From the NCBI RefSeq assembly GCF_029626035.1, contig NZ_JARUBE010000003.1:1488001-1552000 (forward strand): a stretch of DNA of 64,000 bases, given 5' to 3'. Below are positions 33,031 through 41,579 of the stretch, piece after piece. The stretch's first letter is position 1, and the number at the start of each line of letters is the position of its first letter. Under the pieces are notes generated by a model. That model made no database searches, was not told the DNA's origin, and was given only the letters and a program-made list of their open reading frames with translations. This DNA comes from Micromonospora sp. WMMD980. Its GTDB lineage: Bacteria; Actinomycetota; Actinomycetes; Mycobacteriales; Micromonosporaceae. The translations under genes and the position numbers were made by a program.

Positions 33031-34470
33031 GTGCCGACGACGCTGCCGCTGGCGCCCAGCCAGCAGATGATGTGGGAGTTCATGACCGCGCTCGACCCGG
33101 ACCACCCGGGCGACGCCCGGCTCGTGGTGGTGGAGTTCCGCCGCCTGATCGGCACGCTGCGGGTCGACGTGCTGCGCCGGGCGGTGCAGGACGTGGTGGA
33201 CCGGCACGACGCGCTGCGGATGCGGTTCGACCGGATCGGCGCCGACCCGGCGGTCACCATCCTGCCGCACGTCGACTCGCCGCTGGAGTACGTCGACCTG
33301 ACCGGCCGCCCGCCGGCCGAGCAGCGGGCCCGCGTCGAGCAGATCGCGTACGCGCACCGCAACGTGGCGTTCGACCCGGCGCGGGCGCCGCTGTGGCGGG
33401 CCGCTCTGGTGCGGCTCTCCGCGACCGAGCACGTGCTCGCGCTCTGCTTCTTCCACATGGTCTCCGACGGCTGGTCCTGCCGGGTGTTCGTGGAGGACGT
33501 GTGCCACGCGTACGCGGCCCGGCTCGGCGCGGTCGAACCGCAGCCGCCGCTGGGCGTGGACTTCGCCGGACTCGCCGCGCTCCAGGATACGGAACTTGCC
33601 GGCGGCGGCATCGACGCCGCCACCCGGGCCGGCTGGTGGGCCGACCGGCTGCGGCCGGTGGAGCCGTACCAGCTCTTCCCGGCGCCCGCCCCCGGGCCGG
33701 ACGTGGCGCTCAGCGCGGAGGTGGCCACCCGGTTCGCGTTCCCGCCGGAGATCACCGCGTGGCTGCGCCCGGCCGCCCGGGCGGAGCGGACCAGCCCGTA
33801 CGTGCTGCTGCTCGCCGCCTACCTGGTGTTGCTCTCGCTGCGGGCCGGGCGGCGTCGGGTGGTGCTCGGCACCACCACGCTGGGCCGGGAGAGCCCGCTG
33901 TCGCGGCAGCTCATCGGGCAGTTCACCAACAACGTCTACCTGCCGGCGACGATCGACCCGCACGAGCCGATGCGGGCGGTGGTCGCCGCCGCGCACGCCG
34001 CGCTGGCCGGGGCGATCGACCACGCGGCCCCGTTCCACCGGGTGGCCCGCGCGGTCCGGCCGGACTTCCCCCGGATGCGTCCATGGCCCGACAACCACCT
34101 CTTCGACGCCTGGTTCCAGTCCGCCGCGTCGGCCTCACCGGTGCTGGCCGTCCCCGGGCTGCGGGTGGAGCCGATCGATGTGACGGCCCGCCCGGCGCCC
34201 GGCACCCCGCCGCCGGTGCTCGCCGCCGACGTGCCGCCGGACAGCCTGCCGGTCTGGGTGAAGCGCGGCTCGCCGATCGTGGTGGTCGACGACGACCGGT
34301 CCGGCGGCGTGCTCATCCGCAACCGTGGCGTCTTCGGCGACGACCTGGTCCGCGGCCTGATCGACGACTACGTGGCGGTGGTCTCGGCGCTGGTCACCGA
34401 CGCCGACCTGACCCCGGCGCGGCTGCGCCTGCCTGACGGTGCGTGCTTCCTCGACCACGCGACGGGGTAG
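33031..34470 (+). CDS. Free-standing NRPS condensation-domain protein
   Basis: The predicted protein has 479 residues. The condensation fold starts with LPLAPSQQMMWEF and RHDALRMRF. The active-site motif reads FHMVSDGWS: the second, catalytic His of HHxxxDG is present (His142), while the first is Phe. The later GQFTNNVYLPA matches motif C5. Such stand-alone domains join a carrier-bound acyl group to an amine or alcohol, here perhaps the aminocyclitol. The GTG has GAGGAGG six bases upstream and the gene follows the glycosyltransferase by 10 bases. Confidence 0.85.
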   Translation: MPTTLPLAPSQQMMWEFMTALDPDHPGDARLVVVEFRRLIGTLRVDVLRRAVQDVVDRHDALRMRFDRIGADPAVTILPHVDSPLEYVDLTGRPPAEQRARVEQIAYAHRNVAFDPARAPLWRAALVRLSATEHVLALCFFHMVSDGWSCRVFVEDVCHAYAARLGAVEPQPPLGVDFAGLAALQDTELAGGGIDAATRAGWWADRLRPVEPYQLFPAPAPGPDVALSAEVATRFAFPPEITAWLRPAARAERTSPYVLLLAAYLVLLSLRAGRRRVVLGTTTLGRESPLSRQLIGQFTNNVYLPATIDPHEPMRAVVAAAHAALAGAIDHAAPFHRVARAVRPDFPRMRPWPDNHLFDAWFQSAASASPVLAVPGLRVEPIDVTARPAPGTPPPVLAADVPPDSLPVWVKRGSPIVVVDDDRSGGVLIRNRGVFGDDLVRGLIDDYVAVVSALVTDADLTPARLRLPDGACFLDHATG

Positions 34471-34509
34471 GACACTCACCGGCACCGATCCGAGAGAGGT
34501 ACGACGACC

Positions 34510-35736
34510 ATGACGGACACCTCGACGCAGCAGGACGCGACGACGTCGCCCGCGCCGCCGCCGACCCGGTCGGCCGTACGGGCCCGCTGGTCGGTGGTGC
34601 TGCTCTTCGTCATCATGGGCCTGGCCATCGGCGGCTGGTCCGCCCGCGTGCCGGAGGTCCGCGACGCGGTCGGCGTCGGCAACACCGGCTGGGGCCTGGC
34701 CAACATCGCCACCAACGCGGGGGAACTGGTCTCCCTGGTCGTGGTGGCGGTGCTGATCAGCCGGATCAACACCCGCCGGCTGGCGTTGGCCGGGGCCGCG
34801 CTGATCCTGGTCAACGCGCCGCTGCTGGCGGCCTCGACCACTGTGGTGGCGCTCGTCGCCGGGCTGGCGGTCTGGGGCTTCGCGGCCAACCTGCTGGCCA
34901 CCCCGATGAACGCCCAGTCGGTGGAGGTGCAGAAACGCTACGGGCGACCGATCCTGTCCACCTTCCACGCCGGTTTCAGCATCGGCATGCTGGCCGGCGG
35001 GCTCTGCGGCACCGGCGCCGCCGCGGTCGGGCTCTCCCCGTCCGCGCAGATGGCGGTCACCAGCGTGCTGCTCGGCGCGCTGCTCATCGGCACCCAGCGG
35101 TGGCTGCCGGACACGCCCCGGCAGGAGACGAAGGAGGGCGAGGCCCGGCGCGGGCTGCGCGAGCGGTTCACCCCGCAGCTGCTGCTGCTCGCGGTGATCG
35201 CCTTCCTCGCCTCGTTCGTCGAGATGGCCGGCGCGCAGTGGAGCGCGCTCTACGCCACCGAGGTGGCCGGCGCCGCGGCGGTGCTCGCCGCCGCCACGTA
35301 CACCTGTCTCTCGCTGGCCGCCACCGTGGCCCGGTTGTTCGGCGACCGGCTGGCCGGCCGGATCGGCCGGATCCGATTCGTCCGGGCGTCCGCGCTGGTC
35401 GCCGCCGTCGGCGTGGCGCTGCCGGTGGCGTACCCCCATCCGGCCGCGGTGATGGCCGGCTTCGCGCTGCTCGGCTTCGGGCTGGCCTGCGTGACCCCGA
35501 CGGTGCTCGGCTTCGCCGGTGAGCAGCCCGGCCTGACCTCGGGCGAGGGCGTCTCGGTGGTGGCGATGGGACAGTGGCCCGGCGCGCTGCTCGCGGCGCC
35601 GGTGATCGGGCTGCTCGCCGGCGCGTTGAACCTGCGGACCGCGTTCCTGGTGGTGGCCGTGCTGGCGTTGGCCATCGTGGCGCTGATGGGTCCGGTCCGG
35701 GCCCGCGCGCTGCCGGGCGAGGGCGCGGTGACCTGA
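34510..35736 (+). CDS. MFS transporter, 12 membrane helices
   Basis: The predicted protein has 408 residues with about twelve hydrophobic helices after a polar N-terminus (1-28), and a central cytoplasmic loop (DTPRQETKEGEARRGLRERF). The pattern GWSARVPEVRDAVGVGNTGWGL and NAQSVEVQKRYGRPILSTFHAGFSIG resembles YbjJ-like drug/metabolite exporters. As the last gene of the rightward cluster arm it probably exports the product. It starts 39 bases after the condensation gene. Confidence 0.85.
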   Translation: MTDTSTQQDATTSPAPPPTRSAVRARWSVVLLFVIMGLAIGGWSARVPEVRDAVGVGNTGWGLANIATNAGELVSLVVVAVLISRINTRRLALAGAALILVNAPLLAASTTVVALVAGLAVWGFAANLLATPMNAQSVEVQKRYGRPILSTFHAGFSIGMLAGGLCGTGAAAVGLSPSAQMAVTSVLLGALLIGTQRWLPDTPRQETKEGEARRGLRERFTPQLLLLAVIAFLASFVEMAGAQWSALYATEVAGAAAVLAAATYTCLSLAATVARLFGDRLAGRIGRIRFVRASALVAAVGVALPVAYPHPAAVMAGFALLGFGLACVTPTVLGFAGEQPGLTSGEGVSVVAMGQWPGALLAAPVIGLLAGALNLRTAFLVVAVLALAIVALMGPVRARALPGEGAVT

Positions 35737-35746
35737 CCGGCACGTG

Positions 35747-35785
35747 CCCGCGCCCCGGCCCCGCTCGCGACGGCCGGGACGCGGG
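35747..35785. terminator. Hairpin between converging MFS and nrdB genes
   Basis: CCCGCGCCCCGGCC (35747-35760) pairs with GGCCGGGACGCGGG (35772-35785) at 13 of 14 positions around an 11-base loop. It marks the right border of the biosynthetic cluster. Confidence 0.65.
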
Positions 35786-35794
35786 CGACGACCG

Positions 35795-36817
35795 TCAGAA
35801 GTCGTCGTCGAAGGTGACCCGGCCGGTCACGCCGACCTGGTAGGCGGACACCCGCCGCTCGAAGAAGTTGGACAGCTCCTGCACGTCCTGCAACTCCATG
35901 AACGCGAACGGGTTGCCGCTGCCGAACATCGGCGCCATGCCCAGCGCGGCCAGCCGGCGGTCGGCCACGTGTTGCAGGTAGCGCCGCATGTCGGCCGGCG
36001 ACATGCCGGAGACGCCCTGCTCCAGCAGGTCCTCGGCGAACTGCGCCTCGCACTCCACCGCCTCGGCCAGCATCTCCCGCACCTGCCGTTCCATCTCGGC
36101 GTCGAACAGCTCCGGCTCCTCGGCGCGCACGGTGTCCACCACGTCGAACGCGAACGCCATGTGCATCGACTCGTCCCGGAACACCCAGTTGGTGCCGGAC
36201 GCCAGCCCGTTGAGCAGCCCCCGGGACCGCAGGAAGTAGACGTAGGCGAACGCGCCGTAGAAGAACAGCCCCTCGATGCAGGCGGCGAAGCAGATCAGGT
36301 TGAGCAGGAACGCCCGCCGGTCGTCGCGGGTGCGCAGCTCCCGCAGCGCGAAGATCGAGTCGATCCACCGGAAGCAGAACTCGGCCTTGCGGGCGATCGA
36401 CGGGATGTTCTCCACCGCCGCGAACGCGGCGAACCGTTCGGTCTCGTCCGGCACGTAGGTGTCCAGCAGGTTCAGGTAGAACTGGACGTGCACCGCCTCC
36501 TCGAACAGTTGCCGGGACAGGTAGAGCCGCCCCTCCGGGGAGTTGACGTGCTGATAGAGGTTGAGCACCAGGTTGTTGGCGACGATGGTGTCGCCGGTGG
36601 CGAAGAACGCCACCAGCCTCGACACCAGGTGCCGCTCGGCCGGGGAGAGCCGGTTCAGGTCGGCCAGGTCGGCGTGCAGGTCCACCTCCTCCACGGTCCA
36701 GGTGTTCCTGATCGCGTCCCGGTAGCGGTCGAAGAAGTGCGGGTAGCGCATCGGGCGCAGGGTGAGGTTCATGCCCGGGTCGAGCAGCATCGGTCGGTCC
36801 TCGGCGGTCGTGGTCAC
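35795..36817 (-). CDS. nrdB: Ribonucleotide reductase class Ia, beta subunit
   Basis: The predicted protein has 340 residues. Ferritin-like helices carry the iron ligands, seen in RQLFEEAVHVQFY (Glu and His) and FRDESMHMAFAFD. The radical Tyr region fits FFYGAFAYVYFL. The C-terminus ends in a short acidic tail (VTFDDDF) that docks on NrdA. It supplies the tyrosyl radical for deoxynucleotide synthesis. The GTG at 36817 overlaps the nrdA stop (GTGA), so the subunits are coupled. Confidence 0.93.
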   Translation of the reverse strand: MTTTAEDRPMLLDPGMNLTLRPMRYPHFFDRYRDAIRNTWTVEEVDLHADLADLNRLSPAERHLVSRLVAFFATGDTIVANNLVLNLYQHVNSPEGRLYLSRQLFEEAVHVQFYLNLLDTYVPDETERFAAFAAVENIPSIARKAEFCFRWIDSIFALRELRTRDDRRAFLLNLICFAACIEGLFFYGAFAYVYFLRSRGLLNGLASGTNWVFRDESMHMAFAFDVVDTVRAEEPELFDAEMERQVREMLAEAVECEAQFAEDLLEQGVSGMSPADMRRYLQHVADRRLAALGMAPMFGSGNPFAFMELQDVQELSNFFERRVSAYQVGVTGRVTFDDDF

Positions 36818-39168
36818 TGGCAGGCCTCGCAGCTCTCGGGGTTCTCCAGGGAGCAGGCCGTCGCCGCGTCGACGACCGGCGCGAGCACCGGTGCGACGGT
36901 GGCCTGCTGGATCCGGGTGGCGGGTCGGGACCGCAGGTAGTAGGTGGTCTTCAGGCCGGCCCTCCAGGCGTACCGGTACATCGAGGAGAGCTTGCCGATG
37001 GTCGGCGCGCTCAGGAACAGGTTCAGCGACTGCGACTGGTCGACGAAGGGCGCCCGGGCGGCGGCCAGGTCGATCAGGGCCCGCTGCGGCAGCTCCCACG
37101 CGGTGCGGAACAGCTCCCGCACGTCGGCGGGCAGCTCGTCGAGGTCCTGCACCGAGCCCTCCGCGCGGCGGATCCGGTCCCGGACCTGCGGCGTCCACAT
37201 GCCCCGGGCCTTCAGCTCCCGGACCAGGTACGTGTTGACCTGGAGGAACTCGCCGGACATGGTCTCGCGTTTGAACAGGTTGGACACCTGCGGCTCGACG
37301 CACTCGTAGCAGCCGGCGATCGAGGCGATGGTGGCGGTCGGCGCGATCGCCACCAGCAGCGAATTGCGCAGCCCGTGCGCGGCGACCCGCGCCCGCAGCG
37401 CGGCCCACCGCTCGCGCTGCGTGGGCTCCGCCCCCCACAGGTCCGGGTGCAGATCTCCCTTCGCGGCCCGGGTGTGGAGGTACGCCGGATGCGGCCCGAA
37501 CCGTTCGGCCAGCCCGGCGGACGTCTCCAGCGCGGTCAGCAGGATCTCCTCCTGCACCCGGGTGGACAGCTCCCGCGCCGCCGCCGAGTCGAACGGAAGG
37601 CGCAGCGTGAAGAACGCGTCCTGCAGGCCCATCAGCCCCAGCCCGACCGGCCGCCAGCGCGGGTTCGACGCCGCCGCCTGCGCGGCCGGGTAGTAGTTGA
37701 TGTCGATCACCCGGTCGAGGAAGACCACCGCGGTGCGCACCGTGGCCCGCAGCTTCTCCCAGTCGACGCCGTCGGCGGTGACGTGCGCGCCCAGGTTGAC
37801 CGAGCCGAGGTTGCACACCGCCGTCTCGGCGTCGTCGTTGACCTCCAGGATCTCGGTGCACAGGTTGGACAGGTGGATGACGTTCCCCGGCTCGCCGGTC
37901 TGGTTGGACAACCGGTTCGCCGCGTCCTTGAACGTCATCCAGCCGTTGCCGGTCTGCGCGAGCGTGCGCATCATCCGCCCGTACAGGTCCCGGGCCTTGA
38001 CCACGCGGACCGCCTTCTTCTCCGCCGCCCGGTACGCGGCGTCGAACGCCTCGCCGTACAGGTCGGGCAGCTCCGGCGCATCCGACGGGTCGATCAGTGA
38101 CCAGTCCTCGTCGGCCTCGACCCGGCGCATGAACTCGTCCGGGATCCAGTTGGCCAGGTTGAGGTTGTGGGTACGCCGGGACTCCTCGCCGGTGTTGTCC
38201 CGCAGCTCCAGGAACTCCTCCACGTCCGGGTGCCACGGCTCCAGGTAGACGCAGGCCGCGCCCTTGCGCCGGCCGCCCTGGTTGACCGCGGCCACCCCGG
38301 CGTCGAGCGTCTTGAGGAACGGCACGATGCCGTTGGACCGGCCGTTCGTGCCCCGGATCAGCGCCCCCCGGCCCCGCACCCGGGACCAGGAGATGCCGAT
38401 GCCGCCGGAGAACTTCGACAGCTTCGCCACCTGGTGGTAGCGCTCGTAGATCGAGTCCAACTCGTCGCGCGGGGAGTCCACCAGGAAGCACGACGACATC
38501 TGGGTGTGCCGGGTGCCCGAGTTGAACAGCGTCGGGGAGCTGGGCAGGTAGGCCAGCCGGGACATCAACCGGTAGAAGCCGATCGCCTCGGCCGGCGTGT
38601 GCGACAGCCCGCAGGCCACCCGCAGCAACCAGTACTGCGGCGTCTCCACCACCAGCCGTGACTCCGGGTGCCGCAGCAGGTAGCGGTCCGCCACCGTGCG
38701 CAGTCCGAAGTACTCGAACCGCAGGTCGCCGTCCGGGTCCACGGCGTCGTCCAGCTCGCCGGCGTGGCGGGCGACGAACGCGGCGGTGTCGGCACCGATC
38801 AACCCCAGCCCGTGCGCGTACGCGATCGACTCGCTGAACCGCGTCACCTGCTGCCCACGGACCTCCTCGGCCACGTACGCGGCCAGCAGGCGGGCGGCCA
38901 GCTTCGAGTACTGCGGCTCCTCGCCGATCAGCTCCGCCGCCGTCTGGATCGACAACCGGTCCAGCTCCGACGTGGTCGCCCCGTCGTAGAGCCCGCTGAT
39001 CGTCCTGGTGGCCACCCGCAGCGGGTCCACCTCGTCCAGGTCGGTGACCCACCGTTCGACCGCCCGCACGATCCGGTTGACGTCGACCGGCTCGGTGTCG
39101 CCGTCCCGCTTGCGGACCCGCATCGCCAGCCGGCGCTGCTCCGGGGGGCTCTCCCGTACGACCGTCAT
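36814..39168 (-). CDS. nrdA: Ribonucleotide reductase class Ia, alpha subunit
   Basis: The predicted protein has 784 residues. The ATP-cone lies at the N-terminus (MRVRKRDGDTEPVDVNRIVRAV). The catalytic barrel shows SSCFLVDSPRDELDSI, FSGGIGISWSRVRG, NLCTEILEVNDDAETAVCNLGSVNL (the active-site Asn-Leu-Cys-x-Glu segment) and a C-terminal CEACQ redox tail. It reduces ribonucleoside diphosphates together with NrdB. The ATG has GAGGAGAGG upstream. Expression is predicted to be shut off by cobalamin through the riboswitch in its leader and by NrdR at the promoter. Confidence 0.95.
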   Translation of the reverse strand: MTVVRESPPEQRRLAMRVRKRDGDTEPVDVNRIVRAVERWVTDLDEVDPLRVATRTISGLYDGATTSELDRLSIQTAAELIGEEPQYSKLAARLLAAYVAEEVRGQQVTRFSESIAYAHGLGLIGADTAAFVARHAGELDDAVDPDGDLRFEYFGLRTVADRYLLRHPESRLVVETPQYWLLRVACGLSHTPAEAIGFYRLMSRLAYLPSSPTLFNSGTRHTQMSSCFLVDSPRDELDSIYERYHQVAKLSKFSGGIGISWSRVRGRGALIRGTNGRSNGIVPFLKTLDAGVAAVNQGGRRKGAACVYLEPWHPDVEEFLELRDNTGEESRRTHNLNLANWIPDEFMRRVEADEDWSLIDPSDAPELPDLYGEAFDAAYRAAEKKAVRVVKARDLYGRMMRTLAQTGNGWMTFKDAANRLSNQTGEPGNVIHLSNLCTEILEVNDDAETAVCNLGSVNLGAHVTADGVDWEKLRATVRTAVVFLDRVIDINYYPAAQAAASNPRWRPVGLGLMGLQDAFFTLRLPFDSAAARELSTRVQEEILLTALETSAGLAERFGPHPAYLHTRAAKGDLHPDLWGAEPTQRERWAALRARVAAHGLRNSLLVAIAPTATIASIAGCYECVEPQVSNLFKRETMSGEFLQVNTYLVRELKARGMWTPQVRDRIRRAEGSVQDLDELPADVRELFRTAWELPQRALIDLAAARAPFVDQSQSLNLFLSAPTIGKLSSMYRYAWRAGLKTTYYLRSRPATRIQQATVAPVLAPVVDAATACSLENPESCEACQ

Positions 39169-39307
39169 GACCTCTCCTCGCTGTCACTCCGATGGCCTCG
39201 GACGGCGGGAGAACGCCAACGGACGCGGCACGCACGGCCGGCCCGGCTGCTGGCGTCGGTCGTCCCGCGCGACCGTCGACCGCCGCGCGCGGCAGCGCAC
39301 GGCGCGC

Positions 39308-39485
39308 TGGCAGGTCTTCGGACTCGCGGGCGTCGTGCTCGTTCCTACTGGCCGTCGCTTCCCGGACCTCGCGGTCCAGTGCTTCATGACGGCGGTCGTT
39401 CCCACTCACCGCTGCGGGGCAGTCCCGGACTTCCACCGGGTTCCCTCTTGCCTCGACCGCGCCGTGGAGCGCGGCCGAACCAGCT
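39308..39485 (-). ncRNA. Cobalamin (AdoCbl) riboswitch in the nrdAB leader
   Basis: Reading the minus strand, the leader shows the conserved blocks of a B12 riboswitch in order: GAGGGAACCCGGTGGAAGTC, then CGGGACTGCCCCGC, the G-rich GTGAGTGGGAACG, and the 3' closing AGTCCGAAGACCTGCCAG ending near 39308. It lies 140 bases upstream of nrdA. Streptomyces uses the same arrangement to silence the B12-independent class Ia enzyme when the class II NrdJ enzyme can work. An nrdJ gene is expected elsewhere in the genome. Confidence 0.9.
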
Positions 39486-39492
39486 GCGGAAG

Positions 39493-39540
39493 ACACCATA
39501 TATGGCGGTGACGACGGGTGGGCAACACCAGATGTCGGGT
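39493..39540 (-). promoter_or_regulatory. Two NrdR-box-like sites upstream of the riboswitch
   Basis: ACACCATATATGGCGG (39493-39508) and ACACCAGATGTCGGGT (39525-39540) match the 16-bp NrdR consensus (ACACwATATATwGTGT) best in their ACACCA halves. They are 32 bases apart, three helical turns, as usual for NrdR pairs. The first includes the palindrome CCATATATGG, which may overlap the -10 element. Confidence 0.65.
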
Positions 39541-39605
39541 CCGCGTGTCGGCTACGTCTCAGTTCAGGAATGGCGCCGAGCGGGGCGGCGACGATACTCG
39601 GCGGC

Positions 39606-40241
39606 ATGGCGAATCCGGGGCGCCGTTGGGCGTGGGTCGTGGTCCTGCTGGTCGGTGTCGGGCTGTTCCTGCTGGTGCTGGAGACACTCGTCGGCACCCG
39701 GAACATCAACTTCGTGCCCGCGCTGATCGTGCTCGGCGCCGCCGTCGCCCCGGCCACGTTCCTGACCTTCGCCGAGGGCCGGTCGGGCCGGTGGCGGCTC
39801 CCCGGCGCGGTCGTCGGCGTCGCCGCGTTCCTCGGCGGGGTGATCGGCGTGGTCGCCGCCGGTTGGCTGGAGTTCGACACGCTGCGCCGGCTGGGGGTGC
39901 TGCCGATGGTCTTCGTCGGCCTGATCGAGGAGACCGCGAAGCTGATCGTGCCGGTCGGCATCCTGCTGCTGTGGCGGCGGCACCGCACGCCGGGCGAGGG
40001 GCTGGTGGTCGGGGTGGCGTCCGGCGCCGGCTTCGCCGCGCTGGAGACGATGGGTTACGCGTTCACCGCGCTGGTCGGGTCGCAGGGCAACCTCGGCGCG
40101 GTCGAGCGGACGCTGCTGATCCGCGGCCTCACCGCTCCCGCCGCCCACCTGGCCTGGACGGGCCTGACCGCCGGCGCGTTGTTCGCGTTCGCCGCCGCGC
40201 CCGCACCTCGACCGCGACCCGAAGGAGGGGGCCCCGGTTAA
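39606..40241 (+). CDS. PrsW-family intramembrane metalloprotease
   Basis: The predicted protein has 211 residues with about six membrane helices. The family motifs are EExxK in GLIEETAKLIVPVGILL, a second motif FAALETMGYAFTAL, and a His on a later helix (APAAHLAWTG). PrsW proteases cut anti-sigma factors in the membrane, but the substrate here is unknown. An upstream in-frame ATG at 39570 is possible. The last codons (PEGGGPG and stop) are made by the GGGGCCCC hairpin element at 40226, so the natural C-terminus may have been replaced. Confidence 0.82.
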   Translation: MANPGRRWAWVVVLLVGVGLFLLVLETLVGTRNINFVPALIVLGAAVAPATFLTFAEGRSGRWRLPGAVVGVAAFLGGVIGVVAAGWLEFDTLRRLGVLPMVFVGLIEETAKLIVPVGILLLWRRHRTPGEGLVVGVASGAGFAALETMGYAFTALVGSQGNLGAVERTLLIRGLTAPAAHLAWTGLTAGALFAFAAAPAPRPRPEGGGPG

Positions 40242-40266
40242 CGCCTCCGGTATAGGCGGGGCCCCC
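40226..40266. terminator. GGGGCCCC-arm hairpin overlapping the PrsW stop codon
   Basis: GGGGGCCCCG (40226-40235) and CGGGGCCCCC (40257-40266) pair perfectly. The TAA of the upstream gene (40239-40241) lies in the loop. It separates the PrsW gene from the converging P450 gene. Confidence 0.7.
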
Positions 40267-40291
40267 GCTTGACACCTGTCGCCCGCCGCAG

Positions 40292-41515
40292 CTACCAGGT
40301 GACCGGCAGGCCGACCGGGCCGAGGATGGCGTGCCCCGCCTTCCACGCGACGTCGCCCGGCGGCACCGCGAGGCGCAGCCCGGGCAGCTCCCGCAGCAGC
40401 AGGCCGAGGGCGGTGCGGACCTCCAGCGCGCCCAGGTGCGCCCCGATGCAGTAGTGCGGGCCGTGCCCGAAGGACAGGTGCGGGGTGGGCGGCCGGTCGA
40501 AGTCCATCCGTTCCGGGTCCTCGAACACGTCCGGGTCGCGGTTGGCCGCGTCGTGCGACGGGACGACGATGTCGCCCTCGGCCAGCCGGGCGCCGCTGGG
40601 CAGCGTCACGTCCGCCATCGCCCGCCGTGGCATCTCGTCCCCGTTGGACGTGGAGTGCAGCCGTTCCAGCTCGGCGACCGCGGCGTCCAGCCGGTCGGGG
40701 TGCGCCACCAGGTAGGCCCAGGCCGTCCCGTCCGGCCCGTACGACTCGGTCTGGAGCACGTGCACGAACGTGGCGATCGAGCTGGCCGTGGTCTCCCAAC
40801 CGCCCACGACGAGCGAGATGGGCAGCTTGATCTGCACGTCCGCCGGCTGGTCGGCGGCGGCGGTCGCGATCCGGCCGAGCAGGTCGTCGCCGGGCCGCCC
40901 GCGTCGCCGCTCCAGCTCGCCCCACAGGTAGCCGCCCATCTCCTCGGCCGCCCGGGTGGCGTCGTCGCGGCTCGGGTCGCCGGCCCCGAGGAACATGTCG
41001 CCCCAGCGCCGGAACCGCATCCGATCGTCGGCGGGCAGGCCGAGCAGGTCACAGATCACGTCCAGCGCGAACGGGACGGCGAAGTCCCGGACCAGGTCCG
41101 CCGGCGCGCCGGAGTCCACCATCGACGCCAGCCTCGCCACCGCCGCGGCCCGCACGGCGTCGCGCAGCTCGTCGACCGCCGGCCGGGTGAACGCGTCCTT
41201 CACCGTGCCCCGCACCCGGGCGTGCGCGTCGCCGTCCATACCGAGCATGGTGCCCGCCACGTCGACCTCGTCGGCGTGCGCCGCGGCGGCACGGGAGAAG
41301 ACGTCCTGTCGGCGCAGCACCTCCCGGACGTCGGCGTAGCGGCAGATCAGCAGCGCCGGGACCGGCTCGCCGCCGACGCGGCGCACGATCGGCGCCAGGC
41401 CGGAGCCGGCGGCGAGGCGGGCGTAGTCCGGGTGCTTGCGCGGGCCGGGTGGCCGGTTGACGCCGTCGGCGTCCTGGTAGAAGGGGTGGGGCCGGCGGGC
41501 GTCGATGTCCATCAT
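40292..41515 (-). CDS. Cytochrome P450
   Basis: The predicted protein has 407 residues. The haem-binding loop is FGHGPHYCIGAHLG with Cys356 as the iron ligand. The I-helix reads VVGGWETTAS, so the usual Ala-Gly is Gly-Gly, with the Thr kept. The K-helix ExxR is ELERL. It belongs to the soluble actinobacterial class fed by ferredoxin; no ferredoxin gene is adjacent. The substrate is unknown. It stands alone, 4.5 kb from the biosynthetic cluster with nrdAB and PrsW between, so a link to that pathway is unlikely. The ATG at 41515 is immediately preceded by clean intergenic sequence. Confidence 0.92.
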   Translation of the reverse strand: MMDIDARRPHPFYQDADGVNRPPGPRKHPDYARLAAGSGLAPIVRRVGGEPVPALLICRYADVREVLRRQDVFSRAAAAHADEVDVAGTMLGMDGDAHARVRGTVKDAFTRPAVDELRDAVRAAAVARLASMVDSGAPADLVRDFAVPFALDVICDLLGLPADDRMRFRRWGDMFLGAGDPSRDDATRAAEEMGGYLWGELERRRGRPGDDLLGRIATAAADQPADVQIKLPISLVVGGWETTASSIATFVHVLQTESYGPDGTAWAYLVAHPDRLDAAVAELERLHSTSNGDEMPRRAMADVTLPSGARLAEGDIVVPSHDAANRDPDVFEDPERMDFDRPPTPHLSFGHGPHYCIGAHLGALEVRTALGLLLRELPGLRLAVPPGDVAWKAGHAILGPVGLPVTW

Positions 41516-41579
41516 CCGTCCACAGTGCCAGCTCCGGGCCGGTGGTGGGGCCCGAGACGCGGCCCCACCACCCGACCGG

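Noticed and set aside
37000..39988. Very long minus-strand frame extending nrdB upstream through nrdA
   Set aside because: This is the shadow of nrdA in another frame. nrdB starts at 36817, where it overlaps the nrdA stop.
40292..41515. P450 as part of the biosynthetic cluster
   Set aside because: It lies beyond the terminator at 35747, nrdBA and the PrsW gene, and has no cluster-type neighbours.
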